From Hyaloraphidium curvatum (lineage: Eukaryota > Monoblepharomycota > Hyaloraphidiomycetes > Hyaloraphidiales > Hyaloraphidiaceae), in contig JAIVFI010000020.1 of assembly GCA_025558095.1 (NCBI GenBank), positions 620,001-684,000 on the forward strand: a DNA stretch of 64,000 bases. Reading direction: 5' to 3'. Both the position numbers and the translations under genes were made by a program. Of this stretch, positions 1 to 11,432 are shown piece after piece (the first letter of the stretch is position 1; the number at the start of each line of letters is the position of its first letter). The notes under the pieces are model-generated. The model was not told the origin of the DNA and searched no databases. It worked only from the letters and a program-made list of their open reading frames with translations.

Positions 1-1477
1 GAGGACGGTCCTGATGACGCCGTAGTCGATCCTGACCCCCGCCAGCCTCGCCGCCGCCTCCTCGTCCGCGGCCCGGAACTCGGCCAGCGCGCGGTAGTGC
101 CACCCCGCCGCCGCCTGGAACGCCGATCCGTCGGGCCCGGGGCGGGCGGCGGCGGCGCGCAGGGCGATCGAGCGGACCTCGGCCGCGGCGTCGCGGTACA
201 GCCCCGTGGCGCGGGCGATGCGGGCGTTGCTGTCGGCCGCGATGACGAGGTCGATGGAAGCAAAGACGAGCCACCAGCCGACCCAAGCGAGCTGCCACGC
301 CGTGATGCACCCCGCGATCTAAGCGGGAGGCGGGAGGGTCAGCAGGCGTTGGAAAGCAACGGGAACGGTAACGAACCCCGTTCAGGAGGAAGGCCACGGC
401 GGCGCAGAGGACAAAGGCCACAACCATCCGCCACGTCAGCTCCACGTGCACCATGCCCGTCGCCCACGAGTTCTGCAGCGCCGCGTTGAGCGCCACGTAC
501 GGCTCCTCCGGCCCCGGAATCGGCAGCGCGGGGTCGTCCGCCGCGGCTTCGAGGCGCCGGATGGTCCGGAGCAGGGCGACCGATAGCATGCGGCGCTGGA
601 GGCCGGCTTGGAGGTGCGAGAGAGAGGCCGTGTTGATGACGACGGCGCGCAGAGCCCAGACGGAGAAGAATAGGAAGGCGGCGCAGAGGACCAGGAAGAA
701 AGTGATGGCCCAGGGCGACGACCAGAAGAATGGCGCGTAGGTGAAGGCTGGGGTGGCGAGGAGCAGGATCCCAACGAAAAGGTGGAGGAGGGACAGGCCG
801 ACGAGGTCGGCGAGCTTCTCCCAAATGACGTTCCGGATGATGCGCCCGCAGCATGCCGGCCGGTCGCAGGGGCAGAAGGCGTCCCCGTCCTCGTGAATCA
901 ACAGAGGCGACAACCGGTCTTTGCCCCCGCCGTCCCGACCCTCCTCAATGAGCTTCTGGCGGCGCAACCAGATGGAAAGGGTAGAACGCGTGGAGAGGAA
1001 GTCGACGCCGGCGAGGTCGCGGGGCATGGGCCCGCGGCTGCTGCCGAGCATCACGGCCCCACGGAGGATCCACCAGGCGTAGCCCCAAAAGACGCAGAAC
1101 AGCTGGAGGGCCGCGGCGACGGTGCCGAGGGCCACGTTGCGGGGCGGGAACCGCTCCGGATCCCGGGAAGCCAGCGAAGCGGCGGCAGCGAGGGCAGGCA
1201 CGCCAAGGCATCCCGCGATCAACTCCCGCCACAACATCGAAAACCGCACCGCAAAGGCCGCGAAGACGCGCACCAGCCACGCGAGAGGAGCGGCGCCCCC
1301 GCGCGAGAGCGCCACCGCGGCGGGGCCGGACAGCAGCGGATCCGCGGCGCGGAGCTCCGCGGCCGGCTCGGCCGGCGGCGATATCCACCGAGGGAACGAC
1401 GGCAGCGCCGCGGCGGGGAACACTGCCGCCCATTCGCGGGCAGTCGGCACGAAATCGACGGGGTCGTCGGCCTCCAT
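1..1477 (-). CDS. Multi-pass membrane protein, copy A (3' end cut by window edge)
   Basis: Two exons: 377-1477 and 1-318 (partial), intron 319-376 (GTTCGT...TTAG). The ATG at 1477 starts MEADDPVDFVPTAREW. Hydrophobic stretches lie near residues 112-138, 222-250, 253-280 and across the exon junction. A soluble loop near residue 195 carries a conserved Cys cluster, HEDGDAFCPCDRPACCGR, which could bind a metal. The frame stays open to base 1, so only the C-terminal tail is missing. I do not recognise the family. It is an inverted duplicate of the gene at 2012-3585, with the intron at the same codon (after GGG, phase 0), and a relative of 54646-56099. The two starts face each other across about 530 bp. 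Function is unknown; a receptor, channel or transporter is possible but nothing in the sequence decides it. Confidence 0.85.
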   Translation of the reverse strand, partial: MEADDPVDFVPTAREWAAVFPAAALPSFPRWISPPAEPAAELRAADPLLSGPAAVALSRGGAAPLAWLVRVFAAFAVRFSMLWRELIAGCLGVPALAAAASLASRDPERFPPRNVALGTVAAALQLFCVFWGYAWWILRGAVMLGSSRGPMPRDLAGVDFLSTRSTLSIWLRRQKLIEEGRDGGGKDRLSPLLIHEDGDAFCPCDRPACCGRIIRNVIWEKLADLVGLSLLHLFVGILLLATPAFTYAPFFWSSPWAITFFLVLCAAFLFFSVWALRAVVINTASLSHLQAGLQRRMLSVALLRTIRRLEAAADDPALPIPGPEEPYVALNAALQNSWATGMVHVELTWRMVVAFVLCAAVAFLLNGVRYRSRCFPTPADPPASRLDRGVHHGVAARLGRLVARLCFHRPRHRGRQQRPHRPRHGAVPRRRGRGPLDRPARRRRPPRARRIGVPGGGGVALPRAGRVPGRGRGGGGEAGGGQDRLRRHQDRP

Positions 1478-2011
1478 GTGGAGGACGCGGCGCCGGTGAT
1501 TAGCGAAGGAACGGCGGAACCCGATGTGTATACGAATCGTAGCGTCCGCTCACTTGCCGACGTGGGTCCCGATCGCGCAAGTATGGCAGAGACCATAGAT
1601 CTACAGATTCCAGAGATGTCGCAGCGCAGCACGCGTATTCAAGCCTCCTTGCTGAATATTGCTCTCACGCCGTACCTGCCCGCTTGGTACCGCCGACCGC
1701 GTGGCAATGGAAAGGGTCAAACCTGGCGCCTCCCGAGTAAAGATGATGTGGATTTATTCCGATGTTGAAAGATAGGAGGCCTCCCGTGAGTGTGGCAAAC
1801 CCGTTGTACGTGTAACGTGGGGGCAGGTTCAACCATCTTGCTTGGCTCAGGCGAGGAGGCGTGGATACCCTTGCTACGTGCATCTGCAAGGTGCACATCC
1901 AGCGGATCTCGACAGTGATTGATCGGGATGACCAACCTCGGGGCGAGGAGGACGGGTCCTCGCGATCGAACGTTCCGAGGTTCCAACCCACCGTCAACGC
2001 CGCGTCTCCCA
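1478..2011. promoter_or_regulatory. Shared upstream region of the divergent membrane-protein pair
   Basis: No coding exon is seen between the two facing ATGs. The last bases before each ATG are similar (both contain CGCCGCGTC followed by TCC), so part of the 5' leader was included in the inverted duplication. The middle is less GC-rich than the genes, as expected for a promoter. No TATA box or named operator is identifiable. Confidence 0.4.
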
Positions 2012-3585
2012 ATGGCCGACGACCCGGCCAATTTCGTGCCGACGGCCCGCGAATGGGCTGCGGTGTTCCCCGCCGCGGCGGCGCCGTCGTTCCCGCCGTG
2101 GAAGGCGGCGCCGGCCGACCCGGCCTCGTCGCTGCGGGCCGCGGACCCGCTGCTGTCGGGGCCGTTCGCGGAGGCGCTCTCGCACGACGGCGCCGCGCCG
2201 CTCGCGTGGCTGGTGCGCGCGTACGCGGCGGTTGCGGGGCGGTCCCCGCTGCTCTGGCGCGAGGCGCTCGCCGCCCCGCTCGCCGTCCCGGCGCTCGCGG
2301 CGGCCGCAACCCTGGCGGCGCAGGACGCCCAGCGCTTCCCGGCCCGCAACGTCGCCCTCGGGACAGTGGCCGCGGTGCTCCAGCTGTTCTGTACGTTTCT
2401 CGGCTACCTCTGGTGGTTCATTGGCGGTGCCGTTTTCGGAGGCGGGAATTTCCGCCGTCGCGCCCTCCCGACCGGCGACTGGAGCACGATCGATTTTCTC
2501 TCGTGGATATCGACACTTTCGGTTTGGTTGCGTCGCCGGAAGCTCCTTGCAGAGGGTCGGGACGGCGGCGGGAAGGATCACATGTCTCCGCTCCTCGTCC
2601 ACGAGGACGGGGATGCTTTCTGCCCCTGCGACGGAGCAGGGTGCTGCGGGGACATTATCCGGAAGGTCACGTGGGAGAAGCTCGCTGACCTCCTCGGTTT
2701 GTCCCTCCTCCATCTTTTCGTTGGGATCCTGCTCCTCGCCACCCCAGCCTTCACCTACGCGTCGCGCTTCTGGCCGTCGCCCTGGGCCGTTACTTTCTTC
2801 CTGACGCTCTGCGGCTGGCTTTTATTCTTCTCCGTCTGGTGCATGCGTGCCATCGTCATCAACACGGCCTCGCTCTCCCACCTTGAGGCCTGCCTCCAAC
2901 GCCGCATGCTCTCGCTGGTCCTCCTCCGGACCATCCGGCGCCTCGATGCGGCCGCGGACGATCCCACGCTGCCGATCCCGGGCTCGGACGAGCCCTACCT
3001 GGCGCTCAACGCCGCGCTGCAGCATTCGTGGGCGACGGGCATGATGCACGAGGACATCACCCGCAGGCTGATGACCTCGTTCGTCCTCTGCGCTGCCGCC
3101 GCCTTCCTCCTGAATGGGGTTCGTCCCGCGCACCCTGCCCCGCGCTCTGCCTGACCCACCGCTTGATTCTTCCCCAGATTGCAGGCTGCATCGCGGCGTG
3201 GCAGGTCGCCTGGGTGGGGTGGTGGCTCCTCTACGCCACCGCCGAGCTGGTCATCGCCGCCGACAGCAACGCAAGGATCGCCCGCGCGACGGCGTTGTAC
3301 CGCGACGCCGCGGCCGAGGTCCGCTCGATCGCCCTGCGCGCCACCGCCGCCCGCCCCGGGCCCGACGGATCGGCGTTCCAGGCTGCGGCGGGGTGGCATT
3401 ACCGCGCCCTGGCCGAGTTCCGGGCCGCGGACGAGGAGGCGGCGGCGAGGCTGGCGGGGGTCAGGATCGACTACGGCGTCATCAGGACCGTGCTGGCATC
3501 GGTGGTCACGCTGGCCGCGGCGCTGTGGGGGGTGCTCCGGGGGGTGGGGATCGTGGTGGTGCTCGAGACGTTCTGTCCCGCGTGA
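2012..3585 (+). CDS. Multi-pass membrane protein, copy B
   Basis: Exons 2012-3118 and 3178-3585; 504 aa. The start MADDPANFVPTAREW matches the start of copy A. Predicted TM segments are near residues 113-138, 223-250, 255-280, 352-395 (across the junction) and 475-495. The Cys-rich loop HEDGDAFCPCDGAGCCGD lies near residues 196-213. Between TM segments there is a helical stretch (LEACLQRRMLSLVLLRTIRR) leading to an EPYLALNAALQHSW motif that recurs in all three family members of this window. Exon 2 is nearly identical in nucleotides to exon 2 of copy A, whereas exon 1 has diverged more. The intron is 59 nt, GTTCGT...CCCCAG. The complete C terminus ends VVLETFCPA. Family and function are not recognised. 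Confidence 0.88.
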
Positions 3586-3831
3586 GCAGCTGCAGGAGGC
3601 TTTCGATGCGTGGACCTTGTCGATCGCGACATGCTGGAGCGATCGGATAGCGAGCGTGGGAAGGCTTCGGGGGTCGTCCAGCGGCCGAACCTCGCAGCTC
3701 AACAGCCCCAGCGATCGTATCACTGAGCATCAAAGAGCCCCATCTCGCTTCCTCCAATAGAGATGCGTGTTATTCGCACCACCAGGAGAGACGGTCGTCT
3801 CCCACCCATCGGTGTGGCAAATTACCTGACA

Positions 3832-5436
3832 ATGAACCTCGCGCACCTTTTGGAGAAGCGCGCGGTCTCCGCGCCGGAGCGGCCCGCAATTTTCCGCGGC
3901 GCCAAATGCACCGCCACGTACGGTGAGTGGGCGGCGCGGGCGGCGCGCGTGGGCGGGGCGCTGAGGGCCAAAGGTGGGACGCGTCTCCCCGGCGGCGCGC
4001 ACCACGCTAAACTGCGTGCAGGCCTCGTTGAGGGCGACCGCGTCGCGGTATTCATGAAGAACCACCCGCGCTACCTGGAGTTCCTGTTCGGCATCTGGTG
4101 GGCCGGATTGGTCGCCGTGCCGGTCAACGCCAAGCTGCACGTGCGCGAGGCCGAGTGGATCGTGGGCACCGCCAAGGCCAGGGTCGCGTTCGTGACAAAG
4201 GACACCGTGTCCCGCGCGGGCGAGCTCGGGGAGGGCGTGGAAATCGTCGATGCGGACGGCGGACGGGCGGACGGGATGCTAAACAGCGGCCCCGCGCTGC
4301 CGGCGGTCACCGAACGCGCCGGCGGCGACCCGGCGTGGCTGTTCTTCACCTCCGGCACCACGGGAAAGCCCAAAGGCGCCGTGCTGACCAACAGGAACCT
4401 GATGACCATGGGCCTGGGCTACTTCGCGGACGTCGACCACATCGCCCCGGGCGACGCCCACGCCTACGCCGCGCCCATGTCGCACGGCGCGGGGATATAC
4501 GCCATTCCACACGTCATGGCCGGCGCGCGGCACGTGGTCCCCGAATCCGGCGGCTTCGACGCCGCGGAGCTGTTCGAGCTCGGCATGCAGGTCGGCCCGC
4601 TGAGCATGTTTGCCGCGCCGACCATCGTCAAGCGGCTCGTCGACGAGGCCGAGGCGCGGGGACACACGCCCGAGCGGTGCGCGCGCTCCTTCAAGACCAT
4701 CGTCTACGGCGGGGCGCCCATGTACGTCGCCGACATCACACGCGCGCTGCGTGTCATGGGCCCGCTCTTCGTCCAGATCTTTGGGCAGGGCGAGACCCCC
4801 ATGAGCGGCACCGTGCTCTCGCGGCAGCTCCTGTCGGACACCTCGCACCCGCGGTACCTGGACCGCCTGGCCTCGGTCGGCGTCGCGCAGACCACCGTGC
4901 GCATCCGCGTGGCCGATCCCAAGGGGCGCGACCTACCCCCCGGCGAGATCGGCGAGGTGCTCGTGGCGGGCGACACCGTCATGGGCGGCGGGTACCTGGA
5001 CAACCCCGCGGCGACGGCGTCGGCGATCCGGGACGGGTGGCTGTGGACGGGGGACATGGGGTTCCTCGACGGGGACGGGTTCCTCACGCTCAAGGACAGG
5101 AGCAAGGACGTGCTGATCTCGGGCGGATCCAACATCTACCCGAGGGAGGTGGAGGAGGCCCTGCTCGCGGCGCCGGGGGTGGCGGAGGTGTCGGTGATCG
5201 GGGCGCCGGACCCGGAGTGGGGCGAGGTGGTCGTGGCGTTCGTCGTCCCCTCGGCCGGGGCCGCCCTCGCGGCCGACGCGCTGGACGCGCACTGCATCGC
5301 CAACATCGCGCGGTTCAAGCGGCCCAAGCGCTACGTGTTCGTGGACGCGCTGCCCAAGAACAACTACGGCAAGGTGCTCAAGACCGAGCTGAGGCAGAGG
5401 ATCGCGGAAGAGGGGGCGATAAAGACGAAGCTGTAA
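3832..5436 (+). CDS. AMP-forming acyl-CoA synthetase
   Basis: Exons 3832-3973 and 4022-5436; 518 aa. The enzyme activates a carboxylic acid with ATP to an acyl-adenylate and transfers it to CoA. The ANL-superfamily motifs are present: TSGTTGKPKG near residue 157, YGGAPM, the GQGE version of the adenine motif, TGDMGFLDGDG near 390, the hinge KDRSKDVLISGG, and the catalytic Lys in NYGKVLK near 499. The 48-nt intron (GTGGGA...TGCAG) is a multiple of three without a stop and would be missed by ORF callers; removing it restores the usual LRAKGLVEGDRVAVF block. The ATG at 3832 is preferred over 3763 because family homology begins there. Chain length preference cannot be read. The C terminus is -TKL, resembling a weak peroxisomal signal. 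Confidence 0.92.
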   Translation: MNLAHLLEKRAVSAPERPAIFRGAKCTATYGEWAARAARVGGALRAKGGTRLPGGAHHAKLRAGLVEGDRVAVFMKNHPRYLEFLFGIWWAGLVAVPVNAKLHVREAEWIVGTAKARVAFVTKDTVSRAGELGEGVEIVDADGGRADGMLNSGPALPAVTERAGGDPAWLFFTSGTTGKPKGAVLTNRNLMTMGLGYFADVDHIAPGDAHAYAAPMSHGAGIYAIPHVMAGARHVVPESGGFDAAELFELGMQVGPLSMFAAPTIVKRLVDEAEARGHTPERCARSFKTIVYGGAPMYVADITRALRVMGPLFVQIFGQGETPMSGTVLSRQLLSDTSHPRYLDRLASVGVAQTTVRIRVADPKGRDLPPGEIGEVLVAGDTVMGGGYLDNPAATASAIRDGWLWTGDMGFLDGDGFLTLKDRSKDVLISGGSNIYPREVEEALLAAPGVAEVSVIGAPDPEWGEVVVAFVVPSAGAALAADALDAHCIANIARFKRPKRYVFVDALPKNNYGKVLKTELRQRIAEEGAIKTKL

Positions 5437-5475
5437 TCCGGGCAGGTCAACGTGAATCACATATGGTGCCTCCGT

Positions 5476-6919
5476 CTAGTCGAATCCGGCGACCTCTGGC
5501 TTCTTCTCCCGTTCCGCCGCGGCCTGCCCGAAAGTCCACGCCTGGTACAGGATGTAGATATCGAACACGATGGTGCCCATGCTACCCATGATGTACGGGA
5601 ACGTGGACAGCCAGAACTCGCCGTTGACGGCAGGCAATCGGAGGAGGATCCCCAAGCCGTAGGCGAGGTTGCCCGACACGGTGAGGAAGAACATGGGTAT
5701 GGAAAGACCCTCGACGGACTGGAGGGCGGCGTTCTCGAGGATCTGGGGGAATCTGGGAGACCGGGAGCGGTCAGAGATCGAAAACAGGACCACGGGTGGA
5801 CACCGACCGAGAAAACATGTAGAACAGGCCCGACGTCCACGCGCAGACGTAGCCGAGCACGCGCGCCAGTTCCGAGGTGGGCTGCTGCGCGTTGCACAGC
5901 GGCGGCGGGGCAAAGGTCCTGGCAGCGGCCTCGAGCAGGGCCCCACCGAGGGTGACTGGCGACCCGTCCGCACCGGGGACGCCCAATGGGAGGCACAGCG
6001 CGACGCAGGCGACGATCGCGAGGGAAGCGCCCGAAAGCGCGGGGGTGTTGTACCCCAGCACGTTGCCCGTCAGGGAGCGCTTTCGCGACGAGGTGCTCGA
6101 CGTGCGTCGTGGCCGGTCGCCCGGGCCCGCAGAGGGCGTCGCAGAGTCTTCAGAGCCGTTACGGGTGCGGGCGCCATCGGCAAGGAGGGGGGTGGATTCG
6201 TCCGCGGCGATGTACGTGATACTCCCGACCTGCCCTTCCGGGGGCACCGTGGGCGTCGGCGGCTCGGAGACGAGGGTGCCGGCGGGTTTGTCCTCCTCGG
6301 CAAACAGGGGCATGAAATTGTTGTAGTAGAGCCACTGGAGGAGGATGAGGGCGTCCGTGATGAGGAAGTAGATGGCGGTGGCTCTTTGGGGAGGGAGCTG
6401 GAACGGGACTTTAGCAACTGGCTTCCTGCCACTTTGGTGAAGTAGCCGACCGACCTGATTTGCCAGGTAGGTGCCCACGAGGTTGGCAATGTCCCCGAAC
6501 GTCCAACTGCGTGGCTAAGTGAGGACGCAGCCTCGGAGAATCGGAAACCGACCCACAGCGTCAGCAACCCAAAAGACAGCCCTTCCACGGACTTCCTCTT
6601 GAAGTTGAGGTGGAGCTGGGGGATGAACACGATGATCCATATGAGCAGCGACAGCATGCCGAAGGCCCATGAGGCGTAGTCCTGCGGCGAGTAGACGCAG
6701 TCGCCGAAGAAGCTACCAATCCACTGCAAGCGACATCGGGGAGACGCAACATCGACTAATGAGCGCCCATTCCTACGAAAGAACCCCGCAAAGTCTCGCC
6801 TGGTTGAACCGGTGCCCGTCGACAAACTCGGGTTCGCAGACGCAGGTGGACGCGTTCCCCGCCGCGGCGTGCGGCCGAGCAGCCGGCGGGGCGCGTGACG
6901 GGCCCCACCGCAGCGCCAT
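5476..6919 (-). CDS. PQ-loop repeat membrane transporter (vacuolar/lysosomal amino-acid exporter type)
   Basis: Exons 6785-6919, 6557-6723, 5808-6506 and 5476-5752; about 425 aa. Two PQ-loop repeats are visible: FIPQLHLNFKRKSVEGLSFG near residue 75, and FPQILENAALQSVEGLSIP in the last exon, whose first Arg codon is split by the intron. A long hydrophilic, Ser/Thr-rich loop (with STPLLADG) separates the halves, as in fungal Ypq1-3, which export basic amino acids or cystine from the vacuole. A stopless 42-nt segment near 6411-6453 (donor GTCGGC) may be a further tiny intron; if removed the protein is 14 residues shorter and matches the family better. The start at 6919 is the first ATG of an exon encoding a short luminal N terminus. 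Confidence 0.85.
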
Positions 6920-7370
6920 GGCCGCGATTCGCAAGGAATGGAGGCGCTGAGGGGGTTTGGGACCGCGGCGTGATGGGTTGGACGGGCAGCGCAGGGTCCG
7001 TTGACTTGTTGGTCCCCTCGCCGACTGGCCGACGCCGTCCGAATCAAACAACCCGCCGTGACCCATCGGCCGCTCATCGGCCGCCGAAACACCCGCGGTT
7101 GCACTCCACAGCGGTTTTGCTGCCGGCCCGCCTGGCGCGTCGCCCTCCGCCCCTTTGCCGGAGCCCCCCGCACCGCCCGCACCGTCGCCGCAAACACGGA
7201 CCCGGAACCGCACGCACGCGGTCAGGTGCGACTCCCTTTCGGCTCCCTGCCTCTGGAGAGAGGGCTTATATTGGCCGTTGACCCCTCGATCGGGCCGTTG
7301 CGGTGTTTGGTTCTCGTCGCCACCCTTCTGCCTCCGCCTCCGTCCGGCCGGCCACTGCAACAGGCCAGCC
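6920..7370. promoter_or_regulatory. Divergent intergenic region between PQ-loop gene and MAP kinase
   Basis: The region holds no exon I can support. It serves as the 5' flank for both neighbours. A TATATT string near 7268 lies about 100 bp before the MAPK start; on its own this is weak evidence for a TATA element. Confidence 0.3.
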
Positions 7371-9129
7371 ATGCCGCCCCAGCAGTTCCCCGCGGCGATT
7401 GAGAAGAAGTACAAGTTTCTGAGGGAGCTCGGAGCCGGAGCCTATGGGGTTGTTTGGTGAGGGTCGATGGGCACCGGTTGCGGGTGACACGCGGCGAGAG
7501 GCGAGGAAGTCGGCCGGGCGAGAGACCGCCTCGGGGAAGGAACTCCTGCCGAGGCAGCTGTCTCGGCATCTCCCCTACCCGACCATGAGCTCGGTTGCTG
7601 ACGGTGGTGCCGTTCCGCCCCGGCAGCGCGCTCAAGAACCTGGAGACCGGGGAGGAGGTCGCTTGCAAGAAGCTCATCAAGGTCTTCGACAAACCCATCC
7701 TTGCGCGGCGGGCGTTGAGGGAGATCAAGCTTCTGCGGCACCTGAATGGCCACGAGAACGTGAGTTGGTCGAGCTTCTTGCCCGCTGCCCGGCCAACCGG
7801 CGCCCCCCAGATCACCAACCTCATTGACATCGAGATTGCCGACCCCAACAACTTCAACGAGGTCTTCCTCATTGAGGGTCTCATGGAGGCCGACCTGCAC
7901 CAGATCATTCGCTCCGGCCAGCCCCTCACGGACGCTCACTTCCAGTACTTCCTGTACCAGATCTGCCGCGGGATGAAGTGGATCCACACCGCCAACATCC
8001 TGCACCGCGACCTCAAGCCGGGGAACCTGCTTGTCAACGCGGACTGCGAGCTCCGCGTTTGCGACTTTGGGCTGGCCCGGGGGTTCTCGCAGACCCCCGA
8101 GTCCAACGCCGGGTTCATGACCGAGTACGTCACCACGCGGTGGTACCGGGCGCCGGAGATCATGCTCAGCTTCCAGTGCTACACGAAAGCCAGTGGGTGG
8201 AGCTGTTGCGGAATCGAGTATCTGCTTACTGATGGCCGTTCTGCCCAGTCGACGTTTGGTCGGTCGGGTGCATCTTTGCCGAGCTCCTCGGAGGCAAGCC
8301 CCTCTTCAAGGGGCAGACATGTGGGTCCGCCGCCCTGTACCCGCCTCCAGATCCTGAACCGGGACCCCGCAGACGTCGACCAGCTCAACCAGATCATGGG
8401 CATCCTCGGCACCCCCGACGACTCCCTCCTCCGCCGCATCGGCTCCGAAAAGGCCCTCTCCTACATCCGCTCCCTCCCCCGCATGGCCAAGGTGCCCTTC
8501 TCCAAGCTGTACCCCAAGGCCACCCCGCAGGCCCTGGACCTCCTGGAACGGATGCTCAAGTGGGACCCGCTGGAGCGCATCACGATCGAGAAGGCGCTGG
8601 AGCACCCGTACCTGGCCGCGTACCACGACAAGGAGGACGAGGTGGGCGGCGGGTGTTTGCGGTGTGGACGAGGGTGCTGACGGATCTTCGCAGCCGGCGT
8701 GCCCGTCCCACTTTGACTTTGGCTTCGAGTCGGTCAAGACGGTCGACGACATCAAAAGTGGGTGACCCCCCCTGCCGATCGGCCGCAGCTCATCGTTTCG
8801 CAACGCCTGCAGAGATGATCGTTGCCGAGATCGGCGACTTCAAGCGCCACCTCGCCGCCAAAGAGAGCAAAAAGGACCGCGGGCCGCTGTCGGCCCGCCT
8901 GCCGCACCCCCAGGCCGGGTTGGTTCCGCCGCCTTCCTCCCCGATCGCAACATGTTGACCCCCCGATCTTCGATCCAGCATGCCGAGCAAGGACGAGCGG
9001 GCATCGTTCGTCCGGGAGGACAACGACGAGGAGGTCGGCGGCGGCATCGAGGACGAGCTCCGGAGCATGAACCTCTCCCGCAAGCCGGCCGCCTCGGGCA
9101 CCACCGCCGTCCGCGTCCCCGCCCACTGA
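7371..9129 (+). CDS. Slt2/Mpk1-type MAP kinase, copy 1
   Basis: Eight exons: 7371-7456, 7627-7759, 7811-8192, 8249-8320, 8373-8641, 8694-8757, 8813-8918, 8979-9129; 420 aa. All kinase motifs are complete: glycine loop GAGAYGVV, the AIK-type Lys in [14 protein letters not shown] near residue 138, DFG, and the TEY activation loop in [16 protein letters not shown] near 176. GFMTEYV and [15 protein letters not shown] are typical of the fungal cell-wall-integrity kinase Slt2/Mpk1, which is activated by dual phosphorylation of Thr and Tyr. The tail is acidic and unlike copy 2. The second intron (51 nt) is stopless and in frame. The gene lies tail to tail with its paralogue at 9233-10940, only 103 bp between stop codons. 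Confidence 0.93.
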
Positions 9130-9232
9130 GCCTCCCCGCCTTGGACAGCAACCGCAGATGTAGATTTCGCCGCTTTCGCACGATGACGGAGTATACCCGC
9201 AATGTATCGCCCCGGTTCCAAAACAAGGAGGG

Positions 9233-10940
<1,708 letters not shown>

Positions 10941-11432
10941 CGCGCCGGCGGCGGCGTGCGCGCAACTGCGGCTGCCGCGATGGCCGCGTCGGCGGCGGAG
11001 AAGGGGGTTCGCGGGCGGCGGTGTGGGCTCGGGCTGCGGCGCACGGGCGCGGGGCCCTGCAGCCGCCAGCGCCCTCAGTCACACAACTACCCAGGTAGCA
11101 CGGCTTGGGCCCCAGATTCCGTGGCATCCCCGCCATGAATAGAAGCATGATCACAAAAGAACATGCCGTGCTCGTCTGCCATCGTGATCCGCTCATGACG
11201 CGTGAAGCCCATCGATGCTTCCTGTCGATTGATGCATCACATGTCGGACATACAGCGAAAGGGAAAGGAGGCTACGAGTGGAAGAAAAAGTGGCATGTGG
11301 TGCTGTAACGGCTATCCTTTCCATCGCATCCTATCTTGGACGGATGGAAGAGGCCTACAAAGGGTTCCCGGCGGCGCGGGGGGTCACCCGTTCCCCCCGT
11401 CACCAACGTCCCCCACCGGCCCCGAACGCGCC
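10941..11432. promoter_or_regulatory. Divergent intergenic region between MAPK copy 2 and desaturase
   Basis: No exon recognised in about 490 bp. The part from about 11140 to 11340 is distinctly AT-richer than its surroundings, consistent with promoter sequence. No specific binding site can be named. Confidence 0.3.

Noticed and set aside
1-3585. Membrane family as gustatory-receptor-like (GRL/DUF3537) proteins
   Set aside because: TM number and length are roughly compatible, but no diagnostic motif could be matched by eye; left as a structural test only.
4098-5591. 497-codon plus-strand frame inside the acyl-CoA synthetase
   Set aside because: Arg/Gly-rich shadow of a gene with full ANL motifs in the neighbouring frame.
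7262-7275. TATA box upstream of MAPK copy 1
   Set aside because: A single TATATT string in an otherwise GC-rich flank is not enough to call a promoter element.
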